A stretch of DNA of 64,000 nt from Larix kaempferi (Eukaryota > Streptophyta > Pinopsida > Pinales > Pinaceae), in contig BSBM01000809.1 in the NCBI GenBank assembly GCA_027924585.1, positions 5,340,001 through 5,404,000 on the forward strand, in the 5' to 3' direction. The notes beneath the pieces are model-generated. The model was not told where the DNA came from. It saw only the letters and a program-made list of their open reading frames with translations, and did not search any database. The position numbers and the translations under genes are program-made. The first letter of the stretch is position 1. Each line of letters begins with the position of its first letter. Of the stretch, positions 24,222 through 36,889 are shown in pieces.

Positions 24222-24750
24222 TTTGCTGGTCGGTATGGATTGGCTCGAGAAACACTTTGTTGTGTTGGATTGCCACACTAAAATTATTACATGTCTGAAT
24301 GATGAGGGAAACCTTAATGTACAGATAAGAGGTATTCAAAGACCTATATCCTTAAGACAGATTTCAGTTTTACAAATGAAGAAGTGTATCAGAAAAAGGT
24401 GCCAGCTGTATGCTATTCAGGTAGAAGAATTGTCTACTGAAAAAGAATCAAGTTTGGAAGAATATCCAATGTTGAATGAATTTGTTGATGTATTTCAGGA
24501 AGTTCCTGGGTTACCACCCAAGAGGGATATTGATTTCACAATCGATTTGGTGCCTGGAACTGTGCCAAATTCAAAAGCACCATACAGAATGGGTACTCCG
24601 TAGTTAAAAGAATTGCAGATGCAACTTGAGGAGTTGCTGAAGAAAGGGTATATACGGCCTAGTATATCACCTTGGGGTGCTCCAATTATTTTTGTAAGAA
24701 AGACGGATGGCACACTTAGATTATGTGTGGACTACAGGCAGTTAAACAAA
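24222..24750 (+). pseudogene. Chromovirus protease-RT linker and start of RT, unit 2
   Basis: Reads VGMDWLEKHFVVLDC, then the typical pre-RT block FQEVPGLPPKRDIDFTIDL, then a stop (TAG, 24601-24603), then [20 protein letters not shown] and VDYRQLNK. It is cut off at LNK, before any catalytic Asp of the RT. At 24746-24750 the sequence jumps to the start of array unit 3. Confidence 0.75.
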
Positions 24751-25089
24751 TTCACAATGTGCATGGAATTCGTAATCTTTCCCAATGTGCATGATAATCA
24801 TAACATTTATTTCAAATTCAGTTAACAATTATATACCCATATATCATTGGAAACTTTATAGCCTATGAATTTAAACACACTATGAAACTATATTGACAAT
24901 GTAAACTATATTGACAATTTATAATATTACAGTTCTTTTGAAATGTTGTTATAAATTGTGTCATTCTTAATTGGAAGTATAAAAATTTAATTGAAAGGAT
25001 AAAAATAAGATTTTGAATTTTTTTTAAAGGTTCAATTTTGACATTGATAGCATCTTGCATAGCATACTTGAATTTCGACCATAGAATGG

Positions 25090-25399
25090 ACGACAAATCT
25101 AGTACCACTGCTACCACTAGCAGTTCTATTTCCAAGGATTCGCCAGCCCATGGTTTCGTATATAATAAACCATTATCAAATACTGTCTCAACATGATAAG
25201 GTCCAAGCTACCGGGTGGTAAGTTTACCTTTGAAAATTTTAAATCTGTAATCAAAGAGCAGAGCCTAGTCATCTGGATGAAATTGTTTCTTCTTTATAAA
25301 CTGGTCATACCATCTAGTTCTTTGGTCTTGAATCAACATAGTACGTTGAACAACATCCTTACGAATCTCATCTAATTCATTAAGTTGCATCACACTCAT
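25090..25399 (-). pseudogene. Ty3/gypsy integrase C-terminus, unit 3
   Basis: Same minus-strand fragment as in unit 2, with NELDEIRKDVVQ, DQRTRWYDQFIKKKQ and LGPYHVETVFDNG equivalents and the same in-frame stops. Unit 4 retains only the downstream non-coding part of this segment. Confidence 0.6.
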
Positions 25400-25840
25400 A
25401 ACCTCTCCTTGGATTGATTTTTGGTGTGTTATTGGATGCTATAGAGACATAATTATAGTTTGGAATGGTTGGTTTCACTCTTATTGTCATGCTTCTAATC
25501 CACTGCATGATTATGGTTGAAACCTACTCTCAGAGTTGCATAGAAGATGGAGGACATAATCAAGACTCATTTGGACCTAAACTCAAGAAGCTTAACTCTA
25601 GCGAGAACATTCCACTTCTTCCCAAGAAGAAGATTCCTCCATAAATTTGACCAAGTTCTCATCTGCTTGAAGTTTGGAGAGATTTATTATGGTGTATTCC
25701 ATGTTGATTTTGAGGGGAGGTTTTCTTCCCAATTGGTTTTCCTTCTTTCCTTACCTACATGGACTAATAAATTTTTGAATGGGGTGACCATAGGCCATAG
25801 TTTCCCAGGCCTTCATCATATTTTAATCACATACAGTCAG

Positions 25841-25900
25841 GATTAAGGGGGGATGTTGGAACATTTAAAAACCCACTTTAGACTTAGGATATATTTTATT
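25841..25900 (+). other. Polypurine tract and start of a putative 3' LTR, unit 3
   Basis: GATTAAGGGGGGA followed by TGTTGGAACATTTAAAAACC at 25854, identical to unit 2. Confidence 0.45.
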
Positions 25901-27729
25901 ACTCTTTCATGATTAATTTCCTAGGTTTAGACTATGTAGTTGGCCTAATTTTGTCTTTTATGGGACCACATACCATATTGATTCACTAGGGCACACTTGG
26001 ATAGATACTGGATAAGATCTTGAATGATTCTGTCTGATTTCTCACTATTCCTTGATTAGAAGGGCGCTTTACTGCTTTAGATATCTTTATCTTTGTTTTT
26101 CTACTTTCTAGTGGATATGGTAAGGCTAGTTTGACTTGGAAACTGTCTCTACTTGGCCAAATCACCCTCCTTTATTTTATTCCCTCCAAAAGTCATCATC
26201 ACATTCCATTTTCATCACTCACTAGATGCCATACCTTATTTATCTAATTTGTGAGTCTCTTGACATATTTGGAATGTGCTTTTGATACCTCGAGGTTTTT
26301 ATGCTTTTACTAAGCCTTCCTTTTTTGAGCTTTTCAAACTTGCCCCCAAGGCATTCTATTTTCTCACCTGAGATGTATTATATATTGTATTCATATTGTT
26401 GAATAATATAGAGATGATATCTACACTAATTGAGTCCTCTCTCTTATGTTTCTGTTTTAATATTATTTTTGCAAATCTCCAAATAATTCTTGTGAGGACT
26501 GCTTTGCTTCAAGATCATTGGTTATTAGAATTCTTTCATGGTCTTGAACCTATTTAGAATTCTCATAGGGATGGTGATGCTGGCCATTTGATGACACACA
26601 CATTGTAGTACTTTTTATTGTTATGTATATATAAACTTATTTTATTACATGACCTATGAGGCTCAAGTTTGCTTGAACCTACTTCCTATAATCATATTCA
26701 CATTCTATAATTTGATGTTATGAGGGGGTTATTTAGAACTTGGATTGTATCTAAAAGGTCCACCAAGTTGATGCTCTCACCCATGACATCAACTAAATCA
26801 ACTCATTAGGATCCGCGTAATCATCATTACGTATTTACATGATCATCCTTTTAAAGGGAAAACTTATGAGACTCATCTCAATAAAGGTACCTAGCTCATT
26901 TAGAAATTGCTATGCAAATTTGGCTTGCTACAAATTTTAGAAAGTGGAAAATATTTTTTAATAACATAGAAGGCTTCTTATGTCTCTCCATATCCTCATT
27001 CTTCTATTTGTTGTTTTTTAGAAGGTTTGAATTCTTCAATAACTATGTTATAATAACAGAACGAGGGAGGATGTAATAGTGTCTTCCTATATATATGTAT
27101 TATTTTGATTGTTTGAAGCCTATTGAGTTGTAAGTTGTTTTGCAAAAAATAAATCATGAAGACATGTTGGTGTTGTCCCTTACTAGCCTTGAAATGAAAG
27201 GAGAGGCAAGATGATGCTAGTTTTACAGTATGTTCTAGCTCCTTAATTAACTTATTCTAAGTATTATATGGGATTATTGTTAATGCTTGGAGGTTCTAGT
27301 ATACATTTGTTTGCTCTAAAATTTACACTTTAGTTATACAATAGATTTGCAACTGAAAAGAGTTTGAACCTAGTAATTCCTCACAATATAGATTGATTTA
27401 AAAAATACATACCCTTGGTAGTATGGAGAAAACCTTTGAACTTCAATCTTAATTTTTATTACTTGAATTGAATAATCAATTTAGATCAAACCTTGAAATA
27501 TTTAGTTTAAATAAATATTCTTATTTGAATGACCTATAATTTATATTTGGCTCTTGTTAGGGTTTTTGAGAGAAGACTAATAGGTTGCTTGGTTTTACAA
27601 GCTCAAGATACCTTGTGATAGTTTGAAAATCATTGAAAACATGCTTATATGTTTGAAATACCTATTGTTGGGAGTTAATTCAAAAAATAGGCATGTAGGC
27701 ATTCATGCATTCACATAAGTACCTCTAGG

Positions 27730-27779
<50 letters not shown>

Positions 27780-27790
27780 AGATATAGATA
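27730..27790. repeat. (TA)n/(TAGATA)n microsatellite, unit 3
   Basis: About 30 bp of pure TA alternation followed by TAGATA repeats. The same site in unit 2 (9833-9860) is much shorter, so the tract expanded or contracted after duplication. It sits at the 3' end of the minus-strand LINE fragment and may derive from its tail. Confidence 0.8.
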
Positions 27791-28235
27791 TTTCCGCAGA
27801 AAAAGCCACAATTTTATTAACTACAAAGAGTTCAAAATTGCATTCAGTCTATACATGCCTATGCATATATACTGAGATAATAACCTGACATCAAACAATC
27901 CCAACAAGAGTACCATGTCTGCTCTCATATGGCCTTACAATAATTGATAAAAACCAGTTTATACATCAGGAAATAAGAAGTCTAGATAGCCCAAAAACTA
28001 CATCGAAGATGTTATGAAAGAGGACCAACTATATCCGACGCATAGAGTCAATAAGTTACAGCTAGAAGAGTTCCACGCAGGTCTTGGAAAGGTCTATGGT
28101 AGTGCTGAAAAATGTGTGATTAACCTTCTCTACAATCCTTGCTTCCCCATGAGCCACCTGCAAGCCTTCTTTAGAAAGTAAATCCGTGTCTCTGTTCTTC
28201 TCCTTGTAAATATGAGAACATGAGAAAGATACAAA
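27791..28235 (-). pseudogene. LINE 3' end: RNase H C-terminus and 3' UTR, unit 3
   Basis: Counterpart of 9861-10303. Minus-strand CSHIYKEKNRDTDLLSKEGL is present; a one-base deletion near 28110 shifts the frame at the C-terminus. The same head-to-head junction with the plus-strand LINE leader is conserved. Confidence 0.6.
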
Positions 28236-28236
28236 T

Positions 28237-29158
28237 ATGGAGATCAATCTAGGGTTAGGAAAAAACCTTTCAACACCTATAGAAGGAAAAGGGAATGGAA
28301 GAAACCTTTTTGGGCTCCCTATAGGAAATCTAGGGTTAGGAAAAAACCTTTCAACACCTATAGAAGGAAAAGGGAATGGAAGACCATCTCATATTGCATC
28401 AGTACAAGAACATGCCCGCAAAGAGCAGGCTGATGGAAAACAAAAATCCATTGTTGCGGCGCTTAGAGCGATGAAATCCCTAAAGGAGGTTCCAACCATG
28501 AAAATTCTTTTTTTCAACTGCTGAGGATTAGCAAGCCCCTACAAAATTTTTTCCCTCAAGAGGCTGGTTCTCATTCATCAACCTGAGATCTTGCTTCCTA
28601 AAGAAAGGATGGGTAGTGAAGAGATGGTTTCAAAAACCTTGGGAAACATTTTTAAGGATTGGGATTTCATTGCACAAGACAGAAGAGGCCCATATGTCGG
28701 TCTGGCCATTGGGCGAAACAAGCGATGTATCATAGCTCAAATTTCGTGGGGGTTTGATTATGGATTAGGGATGGGATTTTTTTTGGTGCAATGGGCTCTT
28801 CTTTCACCATACTAACATATATGGTCCCTATGATGAGCGAGTCACTTTCTGGGACTCAATTTTCTGAAATTACTTCATTAAAGCTGAAAACGTGGTCATT
28901 AGAGGCAATCTCAATTTCACTATAGGTGTGCAAGAAAACTTGGGGCCTAGGGTAAGGATTGACCCCCTTGTTGATTATTTCTCCCAAAAATTACGTGATG
29001 GTGGTCTGCTAGATATTGAGCCTATCAAAATGAAGCCTTCTTGGAACAACAAAAGCGTGGGAGAAAATAGAATATCCAAAAGACTAGATCGTTTTTTGAT
29101 TGTTGAAAATCTCATAGATTAGAGACTTTTGTTCAGAAAATGGATAGGATCCACGAGA
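28237..29158 (+). pseudogene. LINE ORF2 N-terminus and endonuclease, unit 3
   Basis: This is the counterpart of 10306-11228 with the same block order: leader with 81 bp duplication, MKILFFNC followed by a stop, GLAIG-NKRCI, GNLNFT, WNNKSVGENRIS, RLDRFL. It shares the premature stop after MKILFFNC, so that lesion is older than the array. It differs by scattered substitutions and by different small indels in the middle of the domain. It runs across the 29036 position that corresponds to window base 1, which shows that the window start is not a unit boundary. Confidence 0.7.
28249..28382 (+). repeat. 81 bp in-frame tandem duplication in LINE leader (unit 3)
   Basis: Same 81 bp period and same extent as in unit 2 (copies start at 28249 and 28330). 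The duplication therefore predates amplification of the composite unit. Confidence 0.85.
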
Positions 29159-29308
29159 CATTTTATGTTTGTTGAAAAACATTGTCTTAAACTTTTATTT
29201 GTAAAGTTCTATATTTGACCAAGTGGTTAAGGATGACTGTAATTGCATAATATTATTAATTAATAAAATAAAATAGGAGACACTCGCCCAAAGAGACTGT
29301 TGAAAGAG

Positions 29309-29765
29309 TGTTTACTGAACCACTAGGTGGAATGGAATATGGGGTAGAAGGAAATGGACAAGTGGCAGCATCATGAACTCATTAACTAGCTGTTGTTATG
29401 GGACAACTCCCTTAAATTGTGGTCAAGTTCTCTGGAATGTGGAACTGGAGCTTGAGGCTCATTTATTGAAAACTAACCAGTAAAAGACCTAGGCATATTT
29501 TATAAGCCATCGAATTGAGTAGAGGCTCACAGTTTTTCTGACGAGAAAATTTACCTAGTGGTTATATTGTATGCACACACGAGATTTGATGAGGGGAAGC
29601 TATGTTTTGAGTTGTAGCGTAATTCTCTTTCACTTCTACTGAGTGCAGAGTTTTCCTGCTAAGTGCAGAGGTTTAGAGGCGTATGCAAGTCTCCATTTAT
29701 TACTGAAGTACAACCTGAGTGCCTTGCTTCTACACAGATTCTTATACCTAGTGGTTCAGTAAACA
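29309..29765. mobile_element. 457 bp TG...CA element with inverted ends, unit 3
   Basis: Third copy, also exactly 457 bp. The 18 bp core GTTTACTGAACCACTAGG is perfectly complementary to CCTAGTGGTTCAGTAAAC at the other end. Confidence 0.55.
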
Positions 29766-32205
29766 GGCTCGTGGGTCCAAGGGAGCAAGTGATTTGGATA
29801 CTTCTTCTGAGAAGGTTGGGAGGAACAGGCCTCTTTGGGTGTTTTTCCACCCTATCAACGTTATCAGGTTCTACTTGCTTTTATTTCATTTCATTCCTTA
29901 CAATTTGTTATCTATTTTTGAAACTGTTGAATGTCTTAGGAGTTTTCTATGAATAGTTCATCTATATTAGACAGCTTAGAAAAGAATAGACTTCTGTTTG
30001 TTAAACTATTTCTGAATGTTATGAATGATCAGATTTATGAATAGAATGAGAAGAAATGTCTCCCTGTATTTTTCCCTTCACATTTCAGCGATGTACTCTA
30101 GTACAGGGAGAAAAGTTAATTAACATAGATTGGATATGATCTCTAAGTATTGAAGAAATTATTTATAGATTTTGTTTATGATGTTACTGTATCTATATAA
30201 ATGGCCCTGTATATCATCTAGGTTTACTTTTCCAAATAGCAGATTTTATAGAATAAATAGTACATATCAGGAAAGCATTTTATATGGCTAAACTTTGGTT
30301 GAGTTATATTCATAAATGTAGCATAAGCATTCATAAGACTAAAAATAGAATTAATACTTAGTCAAAAGAATTTACTTTTATAACCAGGATTTAAACAGTA
30401 ACTCTAGGTTTATGAAATTTCAATCCTGTATACTGTTTACAATTATATAGTGTTATTATCAATTAGGGTATTACTCCCTTATCGAATAAACATCATATAG
30501 TACCTATGTAATAATTCAAACCATATTCAGTAGAAACATAAACTAATTTATGGAAACACACTTTCGAGCCAACAGTATAAAAATACGTAGTATAAACTAT
30601 ATCTTTGGTCAAATCATTAAACACAGAATCCGACTAACTATGATTTTTATCTAAGTACATAAACATAGCTGTATATTTTTTTATACAAGAATCGGGCTTT
30701 GTAACCTAGGATTCTTACCCATCAGGATAATTACAGCGGGTCTCGATAAACTTAATTACTGATGCAATACTATATATAAAACTACGGTAACACTTATAAG
30801 TTTGTTTTTCACCAACAAATATAAGGGTTCGAGTCTCACTACGACCTCACCCAAAGTTCTTAAGTCAAAGCCTTAATCGAAACTTTTCTAAAATATTTAA
30901 AAGAATCATAAGTTTGCTCTGTACACCACCCATTGTAAAACAAATGAAATCATACAACTTATAAGCCAACTGTAGATTGGACCTACATTTGTTAAAATTT
31001 CAAATACGAATATCTCATCTACAATAGATCACAGGAAATAGGTTCAATACCCGTAAGGGTTTCACCCTCGACTTTAGCATAAACAATTAATCATCAAATA
31101 CATTGCCCGAAACAAGTTTCCCATCAATGATGTTAATATACGAATTCAAGATTTAAGTCCTGAAAGGGCATGCATCAGAGTTCATAAGGAACAAAACCTC
31201 ATTGTAATTACATTACAAAAACAAGGGTTCAAGTCTTCGCATGAAGCACTCGCCCAGCTACTTATTTATAGCAATAAAAGCCTCACGATAGAGCTAGGGT
31301 TTATATCTGTATATAATAAACAATTTAAAATACCAAACAAAAAAAAACTCAGTACAGTGCTAAGTCTTTAAGCCTGCGACTCAGAACCAAATACTTTGAA
31401 CAACTAGAATTACAGATCAAGCTTTGTAAAAACACAGTGATGAAAACTATAATTACCAAAATAATATTAGGGTTTGAGCATGATGGCATTAAAAACTATT
31501 TTTAAACCAACATTAATCGAGAGCCGATATTCTCCACTTAATACAAAGAAAATAATTAAAACGAACCACTGTATTCATAAAAAGGAAGTAACTATACATT
31601 TCGTAGTCTAGTTGCGTAATGAACCCAAGGGTAACTAAATGTTTGTAACCTTGTACATCAACCTAAAAACCAAACCCCATCACAGTAGACATCGAAAAAA
31701 CTATCCATAGTAGCAATGCCGCCTTACTAAGTCCCTTGAAAACCATTGCATACAAGTAAGCCAACTGTGGAAGTAATGGGACAACGATAGAGGCACCACT
31801 CGATGAGCTGAGACTTACCAGGAGGTTCACAAACTCCTGGAGAAAGACCTCTCTGTCAACCATCATCAACGAGAAGAGATCCCTCTCCTGTCAATACCAG
31901 AAAATAGGTTAAGTATTTATCATTATAGATTTAAAAAAAATTGCAGGTTTAAAATATAAAACACCATGGTTTCGTATTCTTACCGCTCAGAGATTCGAAC
32001 CGAGGCCAAAAATAAACCAAGCAACAACATCTGGAAAAGACATTGGGAAAGCCATTAAAGTTCGACGATCAATATCCACTACGGTTACAACCACCTCAGC
32101 TTGAGATGACCAACCTCCATGACGGCCGAGAAGAGCTCAGCTCGCCAACGCACAACAACAACCCAAAACAATAACAAGCAAAAGACCAAACCCTGAAGTC
32201 ACGCA

Positions 32206-33589
32206 TCAGATGCATCAGATGGAAGTGTTGAAAGACTTAAGGAAAGGCTAGTTGCCAAAGGTTTTTCCCAAGTTGAAGGGATTGACTACAATGAAACCTT
32301 TGCTCCCATCGCAAAAATGAACTCCATCCGCCTTGTTCTTTCCCTTGCAGCCTTACACAACTGGGAAGTCCATCAAATGGATGTCAAGTCTGCCTTCTTG
32401 CATGGTGATTTACAGGAGGAAATTTACATGGAGCAACCTCCTAGCTATGTTCAGAATAACTCTAGCCTTGTCTGCCGCCTTAAGAAATCCTTATATGGCC
32501 TTAAGCAAGCTCCTAGAGCTTGGTATGCCAAAATGGATAACTTTCTCCTTGACACTGGTTTTTCTAGATGCCATTCTGACCCCAATGTCTATACCAAGAA
32601 AGTAGGAAACCATCTCATCATACTTGTTCTATATGTTGATGACCTTATTCTTACTGGTAGTGACCCTAAGCTTATAACCCATGTGAAATCCAGTCTTAAA
32701 CAAAATTTTGAAATGTCAGACTTAGGACATTTGCATTATTTTCTTGGTCTCCAAGTCCTGCAAACCAAAGAAGGAATCTTTCTTTCTTAGTCTAAGTATG
32801 CTTGTGACCTTCTTCGTCGCTTTCACATGGAAGATTGTACACCAGCCCCTTCTCCCTTCTAGTATGGAGTCAAAATTTCTGCCACTTGTACTTCACCTGA
32901 AGTCGATGCCACCTTGTATCGTCATCTTGTTGGTAGTCTCTTATACTTGACTCATTCCCGTCCTGACCTTTCCTTTTCCGTTGGTCGTGTTGCCCATTAT
33001 ATGCAGACACCTCATGAAAGTCACTGGAAAGCAGCTAAAAGAATACTTCGATATATTCGAGGTACAATTCAGTTTGGGATTCATTACAGTACAGGGGGAA
33101 ACCTTTGTTGGTTGGTTTCATTGATTCAGATTGGGCCGGCGATCCTGATGATCGAAAGTCTACTGCAGGTTATGTTTTCAGTCTGGGATCTGGACCTATT
33201 ACTTGGGCTTGTAAAAAACAACAAGCTCTTGCTCTTTCTTCAGCAGAGGCAGAATTTCGAGCAGCAGTTAATGCCAGTCAGGAAGCTTTATGGCTTCGAC
33301 AGATCCTTTTAGAGTTTGGATTCGAGCAGCAGCAGCCTACTCCACTTTGGTGCGACAATCAAAGTGCCATCAAGCTTGCCAAAGATCCAGTTCTACATCA
33401 ATGCAGCAAACACATTGAGCTACATATGCACTTCATCATAAATCTTGTTCATGATCGTGTTCTTGAAGTGCTCTTTTTCCCTACAGATGATCAAGTTGCA
33501 GACATATTCACCAAGTCTCTTAAAGAAGCTATTTTTTCTAAACTTCGATCTATGTTAGGAGTTCAGGAACTTGTCATTAAGGGGGGATA
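32206..33589 (+). pseudogene. Ty1/copia reverse transcriptase and RNase H
   Basis: C-terminal half of a copia polyprotein. RT blocks: ERLVAKGFSQVEGIDYNETF, QMDVKSAFLHGDL, KSLYGLKQAPRAWY, and the catalytic LYVDDLILTG (YVDD intact, near 32630). A TAG replaces a Gln codon in the FLSQSKY block at 32788, then HLVGSLLYLTHSRPD and a frameshift near 33105. RNase H blocks follow: DSDWAGDPDDRKSTAGY, ALSSAEAEFRA, LWCDNQSAIKLAKDP, and ADIFTKSL near the end. RNase H is open for 161 codons to the stop at 33588. One stop and one frameshift are the main lesions, so it is younger than the surrounding elements. Confidence 0.9.
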
Positions 33590-33659
33590 GGCTCTAATGC
33601 CTCCTTCCTTCTCCTAATAGTGTCACTTTTGTAAATCCTTCAATCCTATCCCAAGTTGT

Positions 33660-33672
33660 TCTTAAGGGGGTA
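33660..33672 (+). other. Copia polypurine tract
   Basis: TTAAGGGGG (33662-33670) lies 2 bp before the 3' LTR start and about 75 bp after the pol stop. It primes plus-strand synthesis in this family. A second purine run, TTAAGGGGGGA, overlaps the end of the coding frame at 33578-33588. Confidence 0.75.
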
Positions 33673-34120
33673 TGTTAGGATATTTAGACACTTAGGAGCT
33701 AGTTAAGATCAACTTGTGTAATATATCCGTTAGGGATAGTGTGTTTCTTTAGTATGCATTTGTAAATACTTAATTCGACGGTCACGATATGTTCCCGACA
33801 TAGAGTGATCCGACGGCTCAACTTCTCTTAGATCAAACCTAACCTTGATCCGTGGCTTAGCACCCGATTGGTCCATGATCTCTATTTAAAGAGCATGGAG
33901 GGTCATTGTTTAGTTGATCGATTATGAGAAGCTCATTTGTAACTTTCTTTCTTTGCATAATAAATTGTCCCGTAGAAGCTATTTGGCTGGGGCCATGGAG
34001 TGTTTCCCTCAAGAGGGTTTAAACCACGTCAAAACATCGGTGTGTTGATCTGTGATCTGTTTGTGTGAAGTGGTTTCTCTTGGTGTTCGGTCCTTTGGTA
34101 GTACCCTGTGTACCTGAACA
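33673..34120 (+). mobile_element. Copia 3' LTR (448 bp)
   Basis: Starts TGTTAGGATATTTAG and ends TGTACCTGAACA; unit-specific flanking sequence (TAAAACGTAATCC, as at 14688) resumes directly after it. A TATA-like TATTTAAAG lies near 33884 and AATAAA near 33959, consistent with promoter and polyadenylation signals of an LTR. Confidence 0.8.
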
Positions 34121-34800
34121 TAAAACGTAATCCACATTAGTGCAGTCCTATTCAAGTTCGTATCTTCTTGGTGCACTTTTCTTTGGCTAGTAAAATGTTT
34201 TTTAAAAATAAGAAAACTATCCAAAGTTTGCTATGTCAAACCTGTAACATGAAATAAGATAAAAGGTTTTCATGCTTTAGCAATAAGCTAAGTAAGTCTC
34301 AAGCTTTCACGGGTATGCACTTACAAACACCTTAAAGACACATACAAAACAAGTATCAATGAACTTACGACAGAGGCATTACCATCACCATTATCAAACG
34401 GAGGATCATTTTAAAGTTACATTAATACGTAAGGTGATCATAGCTACTTAAATATTAAGGGACGACTTATGGAGTAAGAAGTACAATGTCAAACGAAAAA
34501 TATAAGAGCACTTGTATGATAATATACAATAATAATGTAGGCAGATCTTTTACCAAACTGTATACTTTTACTTGGCTATGTTACGACATAATTATTATGG
34601 ACGCGTGACTATTGAATTGTTACGACACTATTATCCTTTTTGCAATTTAGTTAATCGGTAAAATTTATGGAGACATTAAATGTCCTTATTATTTGAATCA
34701 GTAACATTAAATGCTGAAACTACCTGCTTCCGCATAGCATTGATTTCCATTTAGATAGTTAGAATTTTTTTAAATTTTTACGATTTTTTGGGATGTTACA

Positions 34801-35310
34801 GGAGAGTTAGATAACCTCCCTATTTTTTTGAAATTCAAGGGGGTTCTCAAAATACAACGAGCCCTTTCAAATTCTATGTGGCTTGGATTAAGGACGAAGA
34901 ATTTTTGAACTTAATTAAAATTCATGGATGCCCTATAATCCGAATTAAGGGGGACCAACTGCACTTCACTTCACACAAAATCTATAGAGGATTAAGAAGG
35001 AAGTTCAAAATTGGGAAAACACCAGGAGAACCAATAATGAACAAGAATTAAGGCAGATTGAGTCTGAATTGCAAGCCATCTATGACTCAAAGGGATGGGG
35101 TTTCATTTATCAAGAGTAAAAAGGGTTGGCACTTTCTTTAGAATTTCTATTTCAACCACTCTATGAATAACACATCTATTGTTTGTTGACGATGTTCTAA
35201 TTTTTTGGAATGGCACAATTAGGGATGCAAAAAAACATTTGGAGATCTTGAATTTATTTGGGAAAGCAGATGGAATGCAAATAAATGCAAGAAATTTTTT
35301 CTTCATTATT
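34801..35310 (+). pseudogene. LINE ORF2 reverse transcriptase core, unit 3
   Basis: Third copy of the same RT fragment, with the FVDD block at about 35186-35200. The same internal deletion and the same downstream end (near 35310) are seen. An extra one-base deletion in the linker (AATTAAAATTC) adds a frameshift. Confidence 0.65.
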
Positions 35311-35874
35311 TAATATATCCATTTTCTAGTCTCCGCCTAGGCAGAAACCATATGTTTCAGTTTTCTCTATTATTTTGTGAAGTACATAAAAATCAAAGTT
35401 TATTTTTTAAAGTTTTGTAATATTGTGAAAATTTTATATTTATTTTCAATTATTTAAATAAATGAAAATGAATTTATTTCTTTTTATTTAATCTCTGATT
35501 GGAAAAATTGTTTTGATAAGACTAATTTCTATCATTGACAACATTTATTTTTTTCAAACAAAAAAACTTAAAAATACAAAAAAAACATTAGTATACACCT
35601 TACAAACAATGTGATAAAATGTTATTGATAGCTAGTACTCATGTCTTATCACATAATATGCCATTTCTAGTTTAATATTTATAACAAGTATTCATGTCTG
35701 ATCACATAAAACATCATATTTTCTTTTTAAATATTAAGAAATATCATATAATCAATAAAAAAGTTTTATTTATGATTATGATAATGATTATACTTATATA
35801 AACTGTAATATGATGAATTATATATATAATATTTCCTTAAGATATATCTATCTATATATATATATATACACACA

Positions 35875-36078
35875 ACGTGAGTGGGCCTAATGATTAAGAG
35901 CATGTGTTTCCTCCTAGGAGGTCACATGTTTAAATCCGAAGGCGGGTAGGGTATGTACAGCTCTGTAGACTTTAACAGTTAAATCACTGCGCAGAGGAGG
36001 GTCCCTTGTCCCACAAACAAGGGGGTCTCATACCCCAAATTCTTGTCTCGCTTGGCGGTGACCTTAAAAATAGATTAT
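35875..36078 (+). mobile_element. tRNA-derived SINE, unit 3
   Basis: Third copy. Box A TGGGCCTAATGATTAAGAGC and box B-like GTTTAAATCCG near 35929 are present. All three lie at the equivalent position, so this is one insertion event later copied with the unit. Confidence 0.6.
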
Positions 36079-36889
36079 TATATATATATATATATATATT
36101 CAAAATTTTTTGTTTTATATATAAAAAACTTATTATATATTTTATATACGCGTAATCTAAAATTTCTATGATTTCGAATGGAAAATTTCAATTTTTCCGG
36201 TACAATTTTGAACAATTTCGACAGAGATTTTTAAAAATCCTGGCTACAATTGTCAAACTCTGAAATTTTAGGTGCCCAGGGGTTTTTGATGGTGTTGAAT
36301 CCGTTTCTAGCATCAAAATTGCTATTAAAACACAGTTAAATTCAGATTTTGCAAAATAAAAAAAACATCAGATTTCGATGAAAATCCCTCGTCTGACCAA
36401 ATCGTCGAATATTTAGACAACTCCACACACACACACATTGTGTACCAAAATTATTTTTATAATTACTTTTGTAATATTTGTAATTACGTTTAATAAATTT
36501 AGAGTTATATATATATATATATAAAATCAATCTTCGTTACTCTATAAAAGGTTTTTTTTATAATTGTTTATTTGATCTATTGTTTAATAATTTTTGTATT
36601 TATAATTTAAGTTTGAAATTTTATTGTTATATTAAATTGTTAAATCTAAATTTTGAAAATAATTTCTAGTCTTTTAACCATGGTTCATGTATTAATAATA
36701 ATTTAGTATTTTAATGATATATGAAAGAAACTTCAGTTGAGAATAACTTTCACAGTTGTACATTAACACCTATAAATTTTAATTACTTCCATTTATTTAT
36801 TTTACAAAAAAAATTCATTATTTTACAAGTTAGATATATACAGATGCTTATTATTTACTTATTTTAAATATTTAATCTACAAGTTATAT

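Larger units (their letters stand above)
6866..24750. repeat. Composite array unit 2
   Basis: This is a complete copy by layout, about 17.9 kb. The left edge ATGGAATTCG at 6866 matches 24765 and 49039, so it starts about 15 bp inside the left edge of units 3 and 4. The order is gypsy integrase fragment, PPT/LTR start, LINE 3' end, LINE endonuclease, 4.1 kb insertion, LINE RT core, SINE, AT-rich tract, hAT fragment, then a chromovirus cut off in its RT domain. The right edge at 24746-24750 carries ACAAA, which is also present just left of unit 4 (49020-49024), so the junction has 5 bp of microhomology. Confidence 0.85.
32204..34120 (+). mobile_element. 5'-deleted Ty1/copia element with 3' LTR, unit 3 only
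   Basis: Absent from units 1 and 2. It retains RT, RNase H, PPT and the 3' LTR; everything upstream of RT is gone. The left edge is not an LTR end: host sequence GAAGTCAC leads into GCATCAGATGCATCAGAT, a 9 bp unit repeated twice, and then copia codons. Compared with unit 2, 419 bp of target (14269-14687) are missing. So a full element probably inserted near the position of 14687, and a later deletion removed its 5' part plus flank. Confidence 0.85.
29159..34800 (-). mobile_element. 4.1 kb insertion, unit 3, itself invaded by copia
   Basis: Same insertion as 11229-15371, with the same edges (GGGATGTTACA ends at 34800). The stretch corresponding to 14269-14687 of unit 2 (419 bp) is missing and replaced by the copia remnant 32204-34120. 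Confidence 0.5.
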
